Positions 19,368 through 30,175 of a DNA stretch of 64,000 nucleotides are shown here, one piece after another. The DNA lies in assembly GCF_001640025.1 (NCBI RefSeq), contig NC_031671.1, forward strand, positions 2,294,001-2,358,000, read 5' to 3'. A program made the translations under genes and the position numbers. The notes beneath the pieces were generated by a model, which saw only the letters and a list, made by a program, of their open reading frames with translations, had not been told where the DNA came from and ran no database searches. This DNA comes from Sugiyamaella lignohabitans (Eukaryota > Ascomycota > Dipodascomycetes > Dipodascales > Trichomonascaceae). Numbering within the stretch: the first letter of the stretch is position 1; every line of letters starts with the position of its first letter.

Positions 19368-20798
19368 ATGGCACCCACTTCATCTATTTTGGCTAGAAAG
19401 CCTAATTTGGTATTTGCAACATTACACCAGCTGCTTAAGAATGAACTTGTAAACAAGTCTGCTAAAGGTTTCCTGGCTGCATATATATATGTGCTTGTTC
19501 CTCGGTTTATTGCGATAATATCTCGAGGAATACGTAAGAAAGAGTCGGCCTTGGCTATACTGGAGAAAATGCTACGAGCACTCAGGAACGGGTTGCTACC
19601 AAATCGATTGCCTGCTTTTATTGGAAAGTTGATTGCTGCGGTATACGTTTTAAATAGTGTGATCTCACGAACCAATAGAGGAAAGAAAAATCCTCCTGCA
19701 GTTTTCTTTATTTCTGCTTTCACTTCATGTGCTGTTCTATTTTGGCGGTACAAGAAAGAACTTGGTAAAAGTGAGCAGCTCCTTCACCGTGCGGAACTTA
19801 GCGATACTGCTGACTTGACAACTATAGCGTTTGTAAGAGCATGTGATTTGCTCTTCCATACCTTGGCAATTAAGTCTGGTGTTTCTACTGACTTGTTTCA
19901 TGGAATCGCTGATGTCTCGTTTTTCACTGCCTCGTCGTTTGTAATTATGTTCTCGTGGTTTTTCTATCCCCATCGTCTATCTCCATCGTACCAGAAATGG
20001 ATCACCAGGGCTGCAAATATGGATGATGATTTTGTGACTGCTCTAAGATATATTCGCAATGGAGATGTGTACTACAATTGCGACCCTAAAACTCACCCGA
20101 AACATGACATTCTCAATGCTACCGCAGAGAAGTATGGGTTTGATCCATTATGTGCAGACTTTTCTTCGCCAGGCCCCATTCCCTGTAAATTGATTCATCA
20201 GAACAGTTTCGAGAACTGTGAACTTCATGCTCTTTGGAGGTTTTACCGGGGGTTTATAACCTCAATGTCCATCTACTTTCCTTTGAACGTCCTTCTCAGT
20301 CTTAGGTCAAAGTCTTTTGTGAAATCTTTGCCCAGGATATTGATCGGTTCATCCAGGTCTTCTGTGTTTCTAGCTGCCTATATTACTTTGAACTGGTACT
20401 CTGTTTGTCTTGTTCGTACGAGATTAGGGCCGATTCTTTTCCCTAGGGCAACGCCTCATCAGCTTGAGGACACTTATGGACCCGGCCTTGGCGCATTGAC
20501 ATGTGGTCTGAGTAAGTATTATAAAGGATTTGTCCACCGTATTTGTTTTACCTGGGAATTAGATACTAACTAACATTTAGGTTCCTTGGTAGAAAATTCC
20601 CGTCGTAGAGGTGAGCTCGCTTTATTTGTGGCTCCCAAGGCAATGATTGCTCTTCTTCCGCAACAGTTCAGCAAACTCCACCCGAAACTCGAAACCCTCC
20701 TCTTTTCACTGAGTTTCGCATTCCTGGCTCATGGAACTCGAACTAATCCAGAATATGTTCGCGGTTTTTTCCGCCGGCTGTTACAGCTTGTATTTTAA
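19368..20798 (+). CDS. TMEM135-like membrane protein, two exons
   Basis: Exons 19368-20511 and 20581-20798, 453 aa. The intron (20512-20580, 69 nt) is GTAAGT...TACTAACTAACATTTAG and the join gives GLSSLVENSRRRGELALFVAPKA, matching the conserved C-terminal element of TMEM135-type proteins (glutamate plus paired arginines before a helix). Other shared features: FYPHRLSPSYQKWI, a Cys/His-rich segment CKLIHQNSFENCELHALWRFYRGF, and a run of hydrophobic segments (about 45, 110, 175-205, 290-345). Animal TMEM135 acts at mitochondria and peroxisomes. Such proteins are common in filamentous fungi and rarer in yeasts. Function here unknown; family call is from motif pattern. Confidence 0.72.
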
Positions 20799-20962
20799 TT
20801 CATATAGCGTTCAATATAAACAACCAGCCGTTATGCTGCCATGATTCAACCTCAGGCTCTGACCTCCCCTGCTTCGAACTACAAGATGAAACTTCTGAGA
20901 TCAAGCGAGAAGCAGGCCCATTATTGCATATTTATACGATATATTATACTATTTTATATCTA

Positions 20963-23900
20963 TCAAGGTACAGCTTTAGACATCTCAATCAGTCTCTTGA
21001 CACCAGTCATCCACTGGCCACATTGTTCGCTGCGGGTGGTCAAGATGTCAACATGAAGTTGAGTGGCTGTGTTGTAGTCTTTGGCGACAAGGGATTGCGA
21101 CAATACAACTAAATCGTTGACTGTCTCATCCGAGAGGAGGTCTTCATTGTTGAGATGATCAAATAGAATGTTCAGTCTCTTTTCAGCATCAGAAACTTGT
21201 CTTTGGAAGTTTGCAGGGATTACTGGCTTGACACGCGAAAGTTCTCCACTGAGAATTTCAAAGATGGGCTGAGCATTTGCAGGAATATGACTTCTATCTC
21301 CAGGTGGATATTTAGGAGCAGGAGGCTTCTCCTCCACTGGTGGCGGTGGTGGAGGCTCTTGGTTTACAACTGGGGCACCAACTGGTGGAACCAAGTTTCT
21401 TCCTGGAGATGGAGGTGGTGGGGCTCCATAAGCTGGTCCTCCCAATTGGGAATGTCCGAAATTGTTAACACCTGGTGGTGGTTGCTGGAACTGCTGTTGT
21501 TGGCCAGGAGGTGGAGCATATGGGTTAGAAGCTCCAGGACCACTGAGTCCTGGATGTTGAGCACTTGGCGAAGGAGCATAAGGATTGGGTGGTGGAGGTG
21601 ACACAATCGATCTCGAAGGTTGAACACCTACAGGTGGTTGCTCGTTAAATCCACCATAAGGAGGATTTGGTGAGAAACTGTGGCCACTAGCACCGGCTGG
21701 AGGGGCATAGGGATTGGCAGCTGGAGGCTTTGGAGAAGCCGAAGGTGGCGCCCGTGGTGGTGGCACACCAGCAGTGGGTGGAGGTGGTGGTACGGCCGAA
21801 AACGATCCTTGTCTGGAAACAGGGTTTGATCCAACAGGAGGGCTGCTCGTTAATGGCTGGTTGGGGAATGGGCTTGCAATGGCAGTAGCAGACGAGGGTG
21901 GTCTCCTAGGAGCGCCAATAGCAGATACTGGTAAGTCGTTCCAGCCACCAGGATTCTTCTTTGGTGGAGGAGGTGCTGATGATGAAGCATTAGCAGAGTT
22001 TAGTGCTGTGACTGGAGATACCGATGATCGAATGCCTCCTACCGGTGGTGGGCCAGGGATTTGAGGAGCAGCTACAGGAGCACCTCTAGCAGGTGCTTGT
22101 TGATATCCTTGGGGTTGGTAGGGATTAGCAGGAGCACTGGCCTGAGAGTTAACTGAAATAGCAGGAACGCCAGCAGTGGGTCCTCCAACATTACTAGCAG
22201 GCGCCACTGGGGCATAAGGAGAAGCGGATGCTGGAGCAGGAACAGATGGCTTGAGACCAGCATTTGGCACAGGACCAGGAGCCTTGGCAGATGGGATATT
22301 AGAGTAGATAGAAGGAGTTGCTGCAGCAGGAGTGTTGCTTGGAACTGCACCATAGCGGGAAGTAGGAGCTCTACCAGTAGCTGTCGTGGTACTAGCAGTC
22401 TTCTTTCCAGCTTTAGCTAATCTTTCCTTTTCTAAAGAAACACCTGGATAATGTAATGGCAACAAATCCAGATATTTCTTGGCCAACTCCAGAAGTCCTT
22501 GTGACGCCACAATATTAGCATAGTCTCTGTAAACCTCGTATAATTGATCCAAGTCAGAACTGGTAGCAGCACTGCTAGGATTAATCTTTGCAGCCTCAGT
22601 AAATACAGTTACCTTTTCGATGAACAAATGAAGAGCCTTGACATGAGCAGAGTATGAACTAGCAGCTCTCTTGCTCTTGAGCTCCTCTTGTTCAGTAGCA
22701 GGGATCTCGTTAAGCCAAATAGATGCAGTCTTCTCAAGACTTGAACCAGCAATATAACATAGTAAAGCATTATTACGCAGTTCTTCAGCTTCCTTCGATG
22801 TCTTGTCGGAAATGGCACCTCTGTTGGCGAACAAACGATCACCAAGCTTTGTAGAGAGGGTCTGGAATTCTTTTTCATTGGACGAGTGGATTAACAAAGC
22901 ATTGATGGTTTGAAGCCATTCAGCTGTATCCGAGTTTTCAACCAAGTCGTCAAGATTCTTATCACTTACAGCAGCCAGCAAGCGAACAAATGGTTTAGAC
23001 TCGGCATTTTTGTTGATATAAAAATTCTTGACTCTGTCCTTAGTCTTATCGTCGGCATAAAGGGCGAGCAAGAAAGCATCTGAGAGATCACCCTGCTTAA
23101 GAGCAATCTCAACAGCTTCGTTATACTTGCCCTTGAGAATTGCTTTGCTGATGGCCTTTTCCGACTCTGATTGACCATTGGAGAAGAGGCTAAAAGACCC
23201 AGTTGGAACGTACTTACCATCAGAAATAGACAAGGAGCTCAAGAAATCGTCATCTTCAGTCTTTTCTTCACTCTTTTCATCGCTGTCATCACTAATCTCC
23301 TTGAATTTGTCTTCAAACAGAGCAGCAAACTTGCTCTTGCTGTCACCAGTCTTGCTTAAAAGAGTCTGAAGAATATCCCAGTCATATTTCTCAGTGCCCT
23401 CTTGAACATGTCCCAAACGTTCAGTGACAACCTTATTAATATCTTTAGCTTGTAAAGCAGATGCGAATTTAGTGGTCTCTTCACTCAAACTCTCGTCCTC
23501 AACAAATTTGGAAATGATAACAGTTGAAGTTTTCTTCTCGTCACCAGTGGTCTTGACGGAAACAATCTTTCCTCCAAATCCAAAGGCTGTAGAGACAGGC
23601 CTTGCCAACCACTTGGGCGCTTGTTTTAATGCAAAAGTTGGGTGTAAAGTGTCAACATAGGAAGAAGGATTCCAGAAATCATCAGGAGATCCAGACTTTT
23701 GCTTTGTTTCTGGCTTATCAACAGCGCCAACATCTTGCAAGGTTTGTACAGTGATCTTACCATCAAAAGAAGCAGAGGCAAGAATATCAGGAACCTTGGG
23801 GTTAAACTTAGTCTTGAAGTTCCAGTTGACAGCAATAGGGTATTCACCCAATTGTTCACCAGATTCAGGATTCCATAGCAAAGTACGATTATCCTTTCCA

Positions 23901-24809
23901 CCAGACAATAATAAGCCGCTGTCTTGCTTACACCAATCCAAAGATAAAACACCCTTTTCGTGACCTCTTAAGATCTTTTCAGGGGCATTTGCATTTCTCA
24001 GATCCCATAACAAGATAACTGGATTAGCATCGTCGATTGACGCCGTCATCAATTTAGTTGAGTTGTTAGGATGCCACACAACACTGCTAACAGCGCTTCG
24101 CTGACTATTGCCAGTGTTTCCCGGATTGTAGTATAAATGAAGAACCTCGCGTTTGTTTTTCAAGTCCCAGACCGAAGTGAATCCAGTGTTACCACCAGTA
24201 GCCATAATATGAGCCACGTTGTTGTTCCAAGCGACGGTTTCAATTTCATCATGGCGACTTGATTGAGTTCCAGGAGCAAATGGTGAGGCAAATTTATTAA
24301 TATCCCAGATAAAAACCTCTCCCTTTGAACCACCTGATGCTAATAAATGACTTTGAATGGGATTGAAGTCAATCGCTTTAATAGCAGCACTATGCTTCTC
24401 AGATTTTTCAACCGGACTGCTATTTCCCTTGAGAATATCTTCAGGCTTCCACACTTGCAAGCTACCAGACTCCAATGCACCTGCAATGAATCCTTGAGGG
24501 TTCGACGACGATGCACCACCCCAAGCAATATCATAGAATCTAGACAGTTAGTTTTCCACTCTTCTAAACACTGAAGTCAGTTAAATTCCTAACATACCTA
24601 GCATCAGTATCAATTGATACCTTGGGATTCAATTGGAAAGATTCAGGAGAATGGTCGAGAAGGGACAGGTCCCAAAGCTCCAATTGAGTTGTCGAAGAAA
24701 AATCCTCATCAATTGCACCTGCTACAGTACCAGTAACCAAAAGAGGTTCACTGGCACTGGGAGACCATGCAAAGGTCGATGTTCTAGGGATTTCCTTGAG
24801 TTTAACCAT
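20963..24809 (-). CDS. SEC31: COPII outer-coat subunit Sec31, two exons
   Basis: With Sec13 forms the outer cage of COPII vesicles leaving the ER and stimulates Sar1 GTPase. Exons 24809-24598 and 24539-20963, giving 1262 aa (S. cerevisiae 1273). The intron (24540-24597, 58 nt) is GTATGT...AACTAACTGTCTAG; the join restores [16 protein letters not shown] in the first WD blade. N-terminal WD40 propeller to about 330 (for example [35 protein letters not shown]), Sec13-binding and helical ACE region about 400-790, a Pro/Gly/Ala-rich disordered segment about 800-1110, and a conserved C-terminal helical domain. The Pro-rich part creates long open antisense frames that are shadows. The ends of this gene and the TMEM135-like gene are convergent, 164 bp apart. 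Confidence 0.96.
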
Positions 24810-25258
24810 TTTATTTCTGTATTGTGAATTTCAATAGACCAGACACTGTGACGCGTATTCCAGCTTTCTGTTGTCCCAGTTTAGGCTACAATTCCAATAC
24901 AACCTCAATTCGACCCAGTTCAATTCCCTCTTTTTCTACAAAAATAAAACTTTAAGTTTAAGACTTGTTTCCTTTCAACTTATTTAGTCTGTAAGAACAA
25001 GACAACGAGTCAACGTGAGAGTGATGTTGAAATATCGCAGTTCCAGCTAAATCTACTGTGACACCTGGCAGAACTCCCAATTACCATGCGGCGCCCCCTG
25101 TTTTGGTGTGGTCCCCAGTCGCGCGTCTTGGCTTGAATTATTATAAGTCGTTCATTTTGAGCGACCCCGGGTTGCTGAAAATCCCGATCGCCACATTTCT
25201 ACCGATTTATAAATGCATTCTCAGGGGAAACTGATGATGTTCGAACCGGCATATATAG
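24810..25258. other. Divergent promoter region SEC31 / PRKRIP1-like
   Basis: 449 bp with no ORF of note. CCCCGGGTT-type GC patches lie at 25160-25190, and CATATATAG immediately precedes the downstream ATG. Two small upstream ATGs (about 25213 and 25232) precede that start. Confidence 0.45.
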
Positions 25259-25795
25259 ATGAGCAGGGCAGGTCGAGCTCATAAAAATGCTTCTCCTGTC
25301 GATATTCAGAAGAGTGAATTAGAAAAGCTACTGAATAATCCAGAAAAGGCCATAAAAGCCATCAATGGGATTAAAATTGTGAAAACTGGTGATGTCACGG
25401 GTGAAACTGTGAGAAACAAGGATCAACTGGCTGTCGTTAGTTCAATATCGGCAGCAGGATCTGGCGATTTCCATCTCTATAAAAATACAAAACGACGAGA
25501 ACTGGATAAACAGGGGGAGGAGGAGAGGTTGATCCAGAAGAAACAGGATGATGAGGAATTCGAGAGAAAGAGAAAGGAAGCAGAACAACGGGATAATGCC
25601 AGAACACAGAAAAATCGCGAAAGGAGAAAAAAGAGGAGGCTGAAGGAAAATAGGCAAGATTCTGCTGGTCCCTCAGCTACCAATGGGAGTCATTCCACTG
25701 AAACTCCTTTGCAGAAGAACCATGAGAACCACAAGAAGAGCCCTCGACCCCAAAAGGACAGTGACCAAGTTCTTGTAATTGAGTCCGATCTCTAG
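25259..25795 (+). CDS. PRKRIP1-like (DUF1168) spliceosome-associated protein
   Basis: A 178-aa basic, coiled-coil protein. The segment AAGSGDFHLYKNTKRREL (about 84-101) matches the family core GAGSGEFHxYRxxRRRE of PRKRIP1, a small C-complex splicing factor in animals and fission yeast. It is followed by a long charged helix (EEERLIQKKQ through NRERRKKRRLKEN) and a disordered tail ending in a short acidic hydrophobic motif. Upstream, SELEKLLNNPEKAIKAI fits the family N-terminus. S. cerevisiae has no obvious counterpart. Consistent with the many introns nearby. Function inferred from family. Confidence 0.75.
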   Translation: MSRAGRAHKNASPVDIQKSELEKLLNNPEKAIKAINGIKIVKTGDVTGETVRNKDQLAVVSSISAAGSGDFHLYKNTKRRELDKQGEEERLIQKKQDDEEFERKRKEAEQRDNARTQKNRERRKKRRLKENRQDSAGPSATNGSHSTETPLQKNHENHKKSPRPQKDSDQVLVIESDL

Positions 25796-26025
25796 ACATT
25801 CTATATCTTATTTGTTGCTTACCCTCTATTTATACTACTAGTAGCTAGTAGCTTATGAAATTTATGGCATTCGTGCTACATTATCGTCTTTGAGTAGCAG
25901 CTTAGAATTTACTAGAGCAGTGCTACTGCAGCCGGGGAGAGGCAGATTAATAATTTACTTCGTATTCCTATTTACATGCACATTGTAATATAAACAACGT
26001 TTGGTGGTAGTTTACAGAGAACTGT

Positions 26026-26393
26026 TTAAGATTCATTGACAGTTGATGTTCTCTCATTGTTATTGTGGTTTGCCCAGCATTTCTTGAAAGCTTCCATTTC
26101 AGGGATACATTCGCGCCAATTCTTTTTCTCCGCATGACAATTTGTCAATGCCATATTTTCAGCCGAGCAGCCAGTGTCAATAATTCTTTGGTCCCTATTT
26201 ATTAGTACCATTGCTCATACGGTTTTTGGCTATATAACACAGCTACTGAACCAGGGCTTTGGATCTGGTCTGGTGACCCTTGCCCTCAGTTCAACTCGTT
26301 TTAACTCCTCGATCTTATCTCTTATACTCACCACTCATCAGGTTGGTCATCATCTTCTGAAGAATGTTGAGAATTCGTCTTGCTCTCACTCAT
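26026..26393 (-). CDS. COA4: Cytochrome c oxidase assembly factor, twin CX9C protein, two exons
   Basis: Small intermembrane-space protein needed for complex IV assembly. Exons 26393-26332 and 26194-26026, 76 aa. The intron (26195-26331, 137 nt) is GTGAGT...TACTAATAAATAG. The splice completes the Trp codon of DEWDQRIIDTGC, a hallmark of Coa4/CHCHD8. Twin cysteine motifs CSAENMALTNC and CIPEMEAFKKC are both CX9C, separated by HAEKKNWRE, as in the coiled-coil-helix-coiled-coil-helix fold oxidised by Mia40. No presequence, as expected. Without the intron the reading would begin at an intronic ATG and lose the acidic N-terminus. Confidence 0.9.
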
Positions 26394-26596
26394 ATTCCAG
26401 GCTACTCTGATCTTGTTACGATGATTAAATGGGCTTCTGAAGAAGTGGACCGATTTCAACCTAAACGGGATAAGTGCCGCGCGAGCATTTTATCGCGGCT
26501 ACTGTCCCCTGAATCCCCTGAAATTGCCTATTTAGGATGTAAAGAAAAGTAGTATTATTAGAAAGTGAGCATCAGTATAAAACTATGACAATTGCA

Positions 26597-28142
26597 TTAG
26601 TGCACTCTATCTCTATGGTAGGTATAGTTTCCTCGTTTGATAAAAACTTGTGGCTCTATACTTTTAGAAATCGTACTAAGATTGTTTTCGTTGTTATAGT
26701 TGATATGCGATGTTGAATCTGTGGTCACCAAGGACAAGTTATTGCTCATTGGGCTTGTTCTTACTTCTTGACGGAACTTTTTAACCTCCCGTCTGAGAGC
26801 ATCTACATGTAGTTAGTGACAAATGATTAAGGAATGTTGACTTTCAGCTACTTACGAAACATCCGTTCGGGCTCCAAGCTTTCAAAGTCGAAATTAAACG
26901 TTTTGGGACACTCCGGCTCGTCATCAAGATTTCGAATGGTTTCAAAAAAGGGATGGTTAAGGGCTTGTAGAACATCAATTCTTCGGTCTGGGTGATAGAT
27001 AAACATCCGACTTATTAAATCCAAGAGCTGGCTATTTGCTCCTGGATATTTTTCTTCCAAGGTTGTTCTTTTATAAGTTTGGAAAAGTCTAGTCAATTCA
27101 TGTTTTGTATCTGTTTTCGTAATATTTTGTATCCATTGTGCAGGAGGCTGGCCAAGAACAGAAATTATTTTGGCTACTTGATCATTAATACTTTGTCCAT
27201 TAAAAATAGGCTCACGACCAAGCATCTCACAAAGTATACATCCAACACTCCACAAATCAACTGAAATCCGTTAGTCTCTTTGATTTTTTTCACATGTTAC
27301 TAGGTAAACTTACTGGCTGAGGTGTATGCTGCTCTGGTGTATATTAATTCAGGTGCTCTGTACCATCTGGTTGCTACATAATGGGTCAAATGATTTGCCT
27401 TTTGAGATTTATTTGTATCTGATACACCTCTAGCAAGCCCGAAGTCACATATTTTTAATTGTCCAAACGAATTCACGAGGATATTTCCCGGTTTAAGATC
27501 TCGATGGATCACCGAAGCCGAATGAATGTACTTGACCCCACAAAGTATCTGATATCCAAAACTCTGTAGATGAATATCGGTGAAATCAACTGCCCCTTGA
27601 ATAACTTTGTTCAAGTCACAATTCATTAGTTCTATTATGATAGGACGTTAGTTTGGACAACAGTGTCTGACTATCTCCAGAGTACTTACCTTGGTACACA
27701 TATAGGCCGCTATACTCTGCCTCTGAGGTTACAAGATCTAAATCAAGAAGAGATATAATCTGGCATGATGTTAGCCAAGAGAGAAGGTGAATATATACCA
27801 ATAGCTTACATTTTTATGTCCTCTGAAATGCTTCATTAATTTCAACTCTCTATATGCTCGCTTAACAAGAGTTGTATTATTTAGAATATCACCCACTTTC
27901 TTAACTGCGATTGGTCTTCCCTCTATGTCGCCCATTAAAGTGGCTGAGCAGACCAGTCCGTAAGTTCCTTTACCGAGAAGTTCTTTTATCTTGTATCTAC
28001 TATCAATTGCAAATTTCAATCCAGGGTGTTCATGACGTTGGAGACGGATTGAAGCTACTGTCGATCCCACCGAGCGAGCAGGAGCAGGTCTTTCGGCTCT
28101 CTGAGCTGGCTGGGAAGGTTCTGTTAGACGCGGTTTACTCAT
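26597..28142 (-). CDS. SMK1: MAP kinase, Smk1-like (sporulation), five exons
   Basis: Exons 28142-27810, 27759-27690, 27631-27314, 27260-26856 and 26802-26597, giving 443 aa; four introns of 50-58 nt with GTAAG donors. Clear branch sequences are visible in all four (GCTAACAT, AACTAAC, GACTAAC, CACTAAC). Kinase features: GKGTYGLV loop, AVKKV lysine, HRDLKPGN catalytic loop (177-184), DFGLARG (197-203), activation lip T217-H218-Y219 within [15 protein letters not shown], and [22 protein letters not shown] and a C-terminal helix VKKFRQEV resemble Smk1 (NEVRKPDDEPVC, VKNFKTDL). Smk1 controls spore-wall assembly in late meiosis. The TxY is THY rather than TNY (Smk1), TEY or TGY. Divergent from JID1. 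Orthology to Smk1 is likely, not proven. Confidence 0.8.
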
Positions 28143-28390
28143 TGTTTGTAAAAGTTGTTTTAGAACAAATAATATATGACATCGAATGGGTTATATTAGT
28201 TATATTGGAGTCAAATTATGGGTGCCAGCGAATCATTGGCGACGTAGATAGTGCAGAGATCGACCTTCAGGGTCTACTGGGGCGCCGTACTATGTAAGAC
28301 AGTTAAGCATGATTAGGGTTAAATAACGCATCTCTAATATCGGAACAGATAAGATTGGACACTGGTCAGACGACCACTGGAGACTTAGCA

Positions 28391-29311
28391 ATGTTCAGAC
28401 CGTCTATAATACGCCAAATCCAGGTTTCTGAACTTTGTTATTGTCAAAAAGTGACAGTGCAATGGCAATATTTGAACAGACTATACGGTTTAGCTAAGAG
28501 TCGTTCACCCTCAATTGACAGGAGGAGATTTGCTTCAACTGTAGCAGACAGTGGAACAGAACGCGGAGAGAGTAATAGCAGTCATAATGATGCTTCACAC
28601 ATGATTCCCCCGTGGCCTAGTTCAAGTTCCCCATCACCGTATGAAATTTTTGGCACACGACCAAGTCAGTTCAATAAGAAAAAAATCCGACTTCTGTTCT
28701 ATCAAATGGCAAAGATATACCATCCGGATAGCAATAGCCATCTTGGAGAAACAGAAAACAAAGTTCGAGCTGACAGGTTTAAAAAACTTGTAGAGGCATA
28801 CGATATTTTGAAAAATGATAACAAACGACTTGCATATAATAACCGAATGGCAGCAGAGGCAAGAAGCAGGCATCATCATCGATACTCACCTCAGAGCGCT
28901 AGAACGACAAGTAGCAGCTCACACCCACACATGACCGATAACTTTTATACCCGTGGATTTCATGAAGGTTACGAAGATGAAGCCAGTAGACGGATGAATG
29001 ACCAAAAATTTCAGGAACAGCTCAAGGAAAATAGATTCAAGCTGGCAATTCTATTAGGAATTGCAGTTAGTCTTGTTGCGGCGCTACAGCTAGCAGCTAT
29101 TTTCAAGTTGGCTGAAAAGAATCAGGAGAAGCTAGACTACGCGACATGGACTGCCGAGATGGAAAACATCAGAGCTAGATCTAACTATAATCTTGGTAAT
29201 TCTGCGGATGACCGAGTATCACGATTCTTGGCGGCCCGTAATAGCAGCGGTTACTACGACAATTATCGTAACAAACCATTAGCATTACCTGAACCAAGGT
29301 CTGAAAAATAG
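28391..29311 (+). CDS. JID1: Mitochondrial J-domain protein, JID1-like
   Basis: Type III Hsp40 likely acting with a mitochondrial Hsp70. 306 aa from ATG 28391; the earlier in-frame codon at 28355 is TTG, so the ATG giving MFRPSIIRQIQ, a basic amphipathic presequence, was chosen. The J-domain spans about residues 80-145: SPYEIFG, helix II, the HPD motif in KIYHPDSN, and RFKKLVEAYDILKNDNKRLAYN. There is no G/F or zinc domain. A single membrane segment LAILLGIAVSLVAALQLAAI lies at about 220-240. This layout (presequence, J-domain with loop, one TM) matches S. cerevisiae Jid1 (301 aa). Divergent from SMK1 over 248 bp. Confidence 0.72.
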   Translation: MFRPSIIRQIQVSELCYCQKVTVQWQYLNRLYGLAKSRSPSIDRRRFASTVADSGTERGESNSSHNDASHMIPPWPSSSSPSPYEIFGTRPSQFNKKKIRLLFYQMAKIYHPDSNSHLGETENKVRADRFKKLVEAYDILKNDNKRLAYNNRMAAEARSRHHHRYSPQSARTTSSSSHPHMTDNFYTRGFHEGYEDEASRRMNDQKFQEQLKENRFKLAILLGIAVSLVAALQLAAIFKLAEKNQEKLDYATWTAEMENIRARSNYNLGNSADDRVSRFLAARNSSGYYDNYRNKPLALPEPRSEK

Positions 29312-29398
29312 CATTTTTGTTTTTTATACGGGAATGACGGGAATGACCCATTTTTATACCTGATCATAGTATTGACTGGTTTAGAAACAAATGCAAAC

Positions 29399-30175
29399 TC
29401 ACAACTCAATATACATAAAATCGTCATCAGTTTCCGAGTAGTTATCAAACTCGTATTCGGTAGTTGAGTCATTATTTAGAGATGACTCTATAAAGGAAGA
29501 ACCGGTGCTCCAACCGTCTGAATCTGCCATCGATGATATATCTGAATCTAGGGATGTCTCTGATTCGAACTCAGTGTTCGTTTCCTCTTCAGATTCAGGA
29601 AGCAATTGAGATAAAGGATTTGTATGACCTAATATATGAGGCTCATTATTGTTGAAAAATGCCTCGTCCGCGAATACATTTTCTCTTCTGTGTCGAATTT
29701 GGTGCGAATAGAGACTGCTGGTGCTACTTATGTCGATGTTACTATTGTCAATTGCGAGAAGTGGAGCTTGATTGGGACTTTGATCAGGGATTTGGTCAAG
29801 ACTTAAATCATAGTAGCCTGTTTCCATATTTGCGGTAGAAAACCTTGGACTGTAAATATTAACTAGACCTTGTAGAATGAATAGTGCACCAAAGAAAAAA
29901 GCAGCTAACAAGGCTCCTGATTCACAACTATTGCCATCACTATTGCAAGAGTAGCCACCTACCGAGATGATTAAAAATAAGACACTAAAAAAGAATGAGA
30001 AAAAACCGAAAATAAAAATATTCATGGGCCCTCGACTGAACCCTTGACTGGACCCTTGCCAGTGGAATGCAGACGTGTAATTATGGCTATGGCTGCCAGT
30101 GTTATGAGTCGAAGAAGCAGAGACATAAAAATCTCCCACTTTAACAGAGCAGAAATAAGTACCGCCTTCAGCCAT
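29399..30175 (-). CDS. Two-helix membrane protein of unknown function
   Basis: 258 aa starting at ATG 30175 (the frame extends five codons upstream to a TTG). No recognised family. Residues 1-50 are polar with possible beta character (TYFCSVKVGDFYVSASS). Two hydrophobic helices follow: NIFIFGFFSFFFSVLFLIIS and, after a Cys-containing loop YSCNSDGNSCES, ALLAAFFFGALFILQGLVNI. The last ~130 residues are very acidic and Ser/Asn-rich, ending EYEFDNYSETDDDFMYIEL. The paired Cys in the loop could form a disulphide if luminal. Convergent with JID1, 87 bp between stops. Could be a small organellar or plasma-membrane adaptor; no function proposed. Confidence 0.65.
   Translation of the reverse strand: MAEGGTYFCSVKVGDFYVSASSTHNTGSHSHNYTSAFHWQGSSQGFSRGPMNIFIFGFFSFFFSVLFLIISVGGYSCNSDGNSCESGALLAAFFFGALFILQGLVNIYSPRFSTANMETGYYDLSLDQIPDQSPNQAPLLAIDNSNIDISSTSSLYSHQIRHRRENVFADEAFFNNNEPHILGHTNPLSQLLPESEEETNTEFESETSLDSDISSMADSDGWSTGSSFIESSLNNDSTTEYEFDNYSETDDDFMYIEL

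Noticed and set aside
25225..25245. GTTCGAACC word resembling a tRNA B box
   Set aside because: No A box at the right distance on either strand and no cloverleaf can be drawn.
28200..28300. Possible RNA gene in the SMK1/JID1 gap
   Set aside because: GC patch GGGGCGCCG stood out, but no tRNA or snRNA signature and the region is a short divergent promoter.
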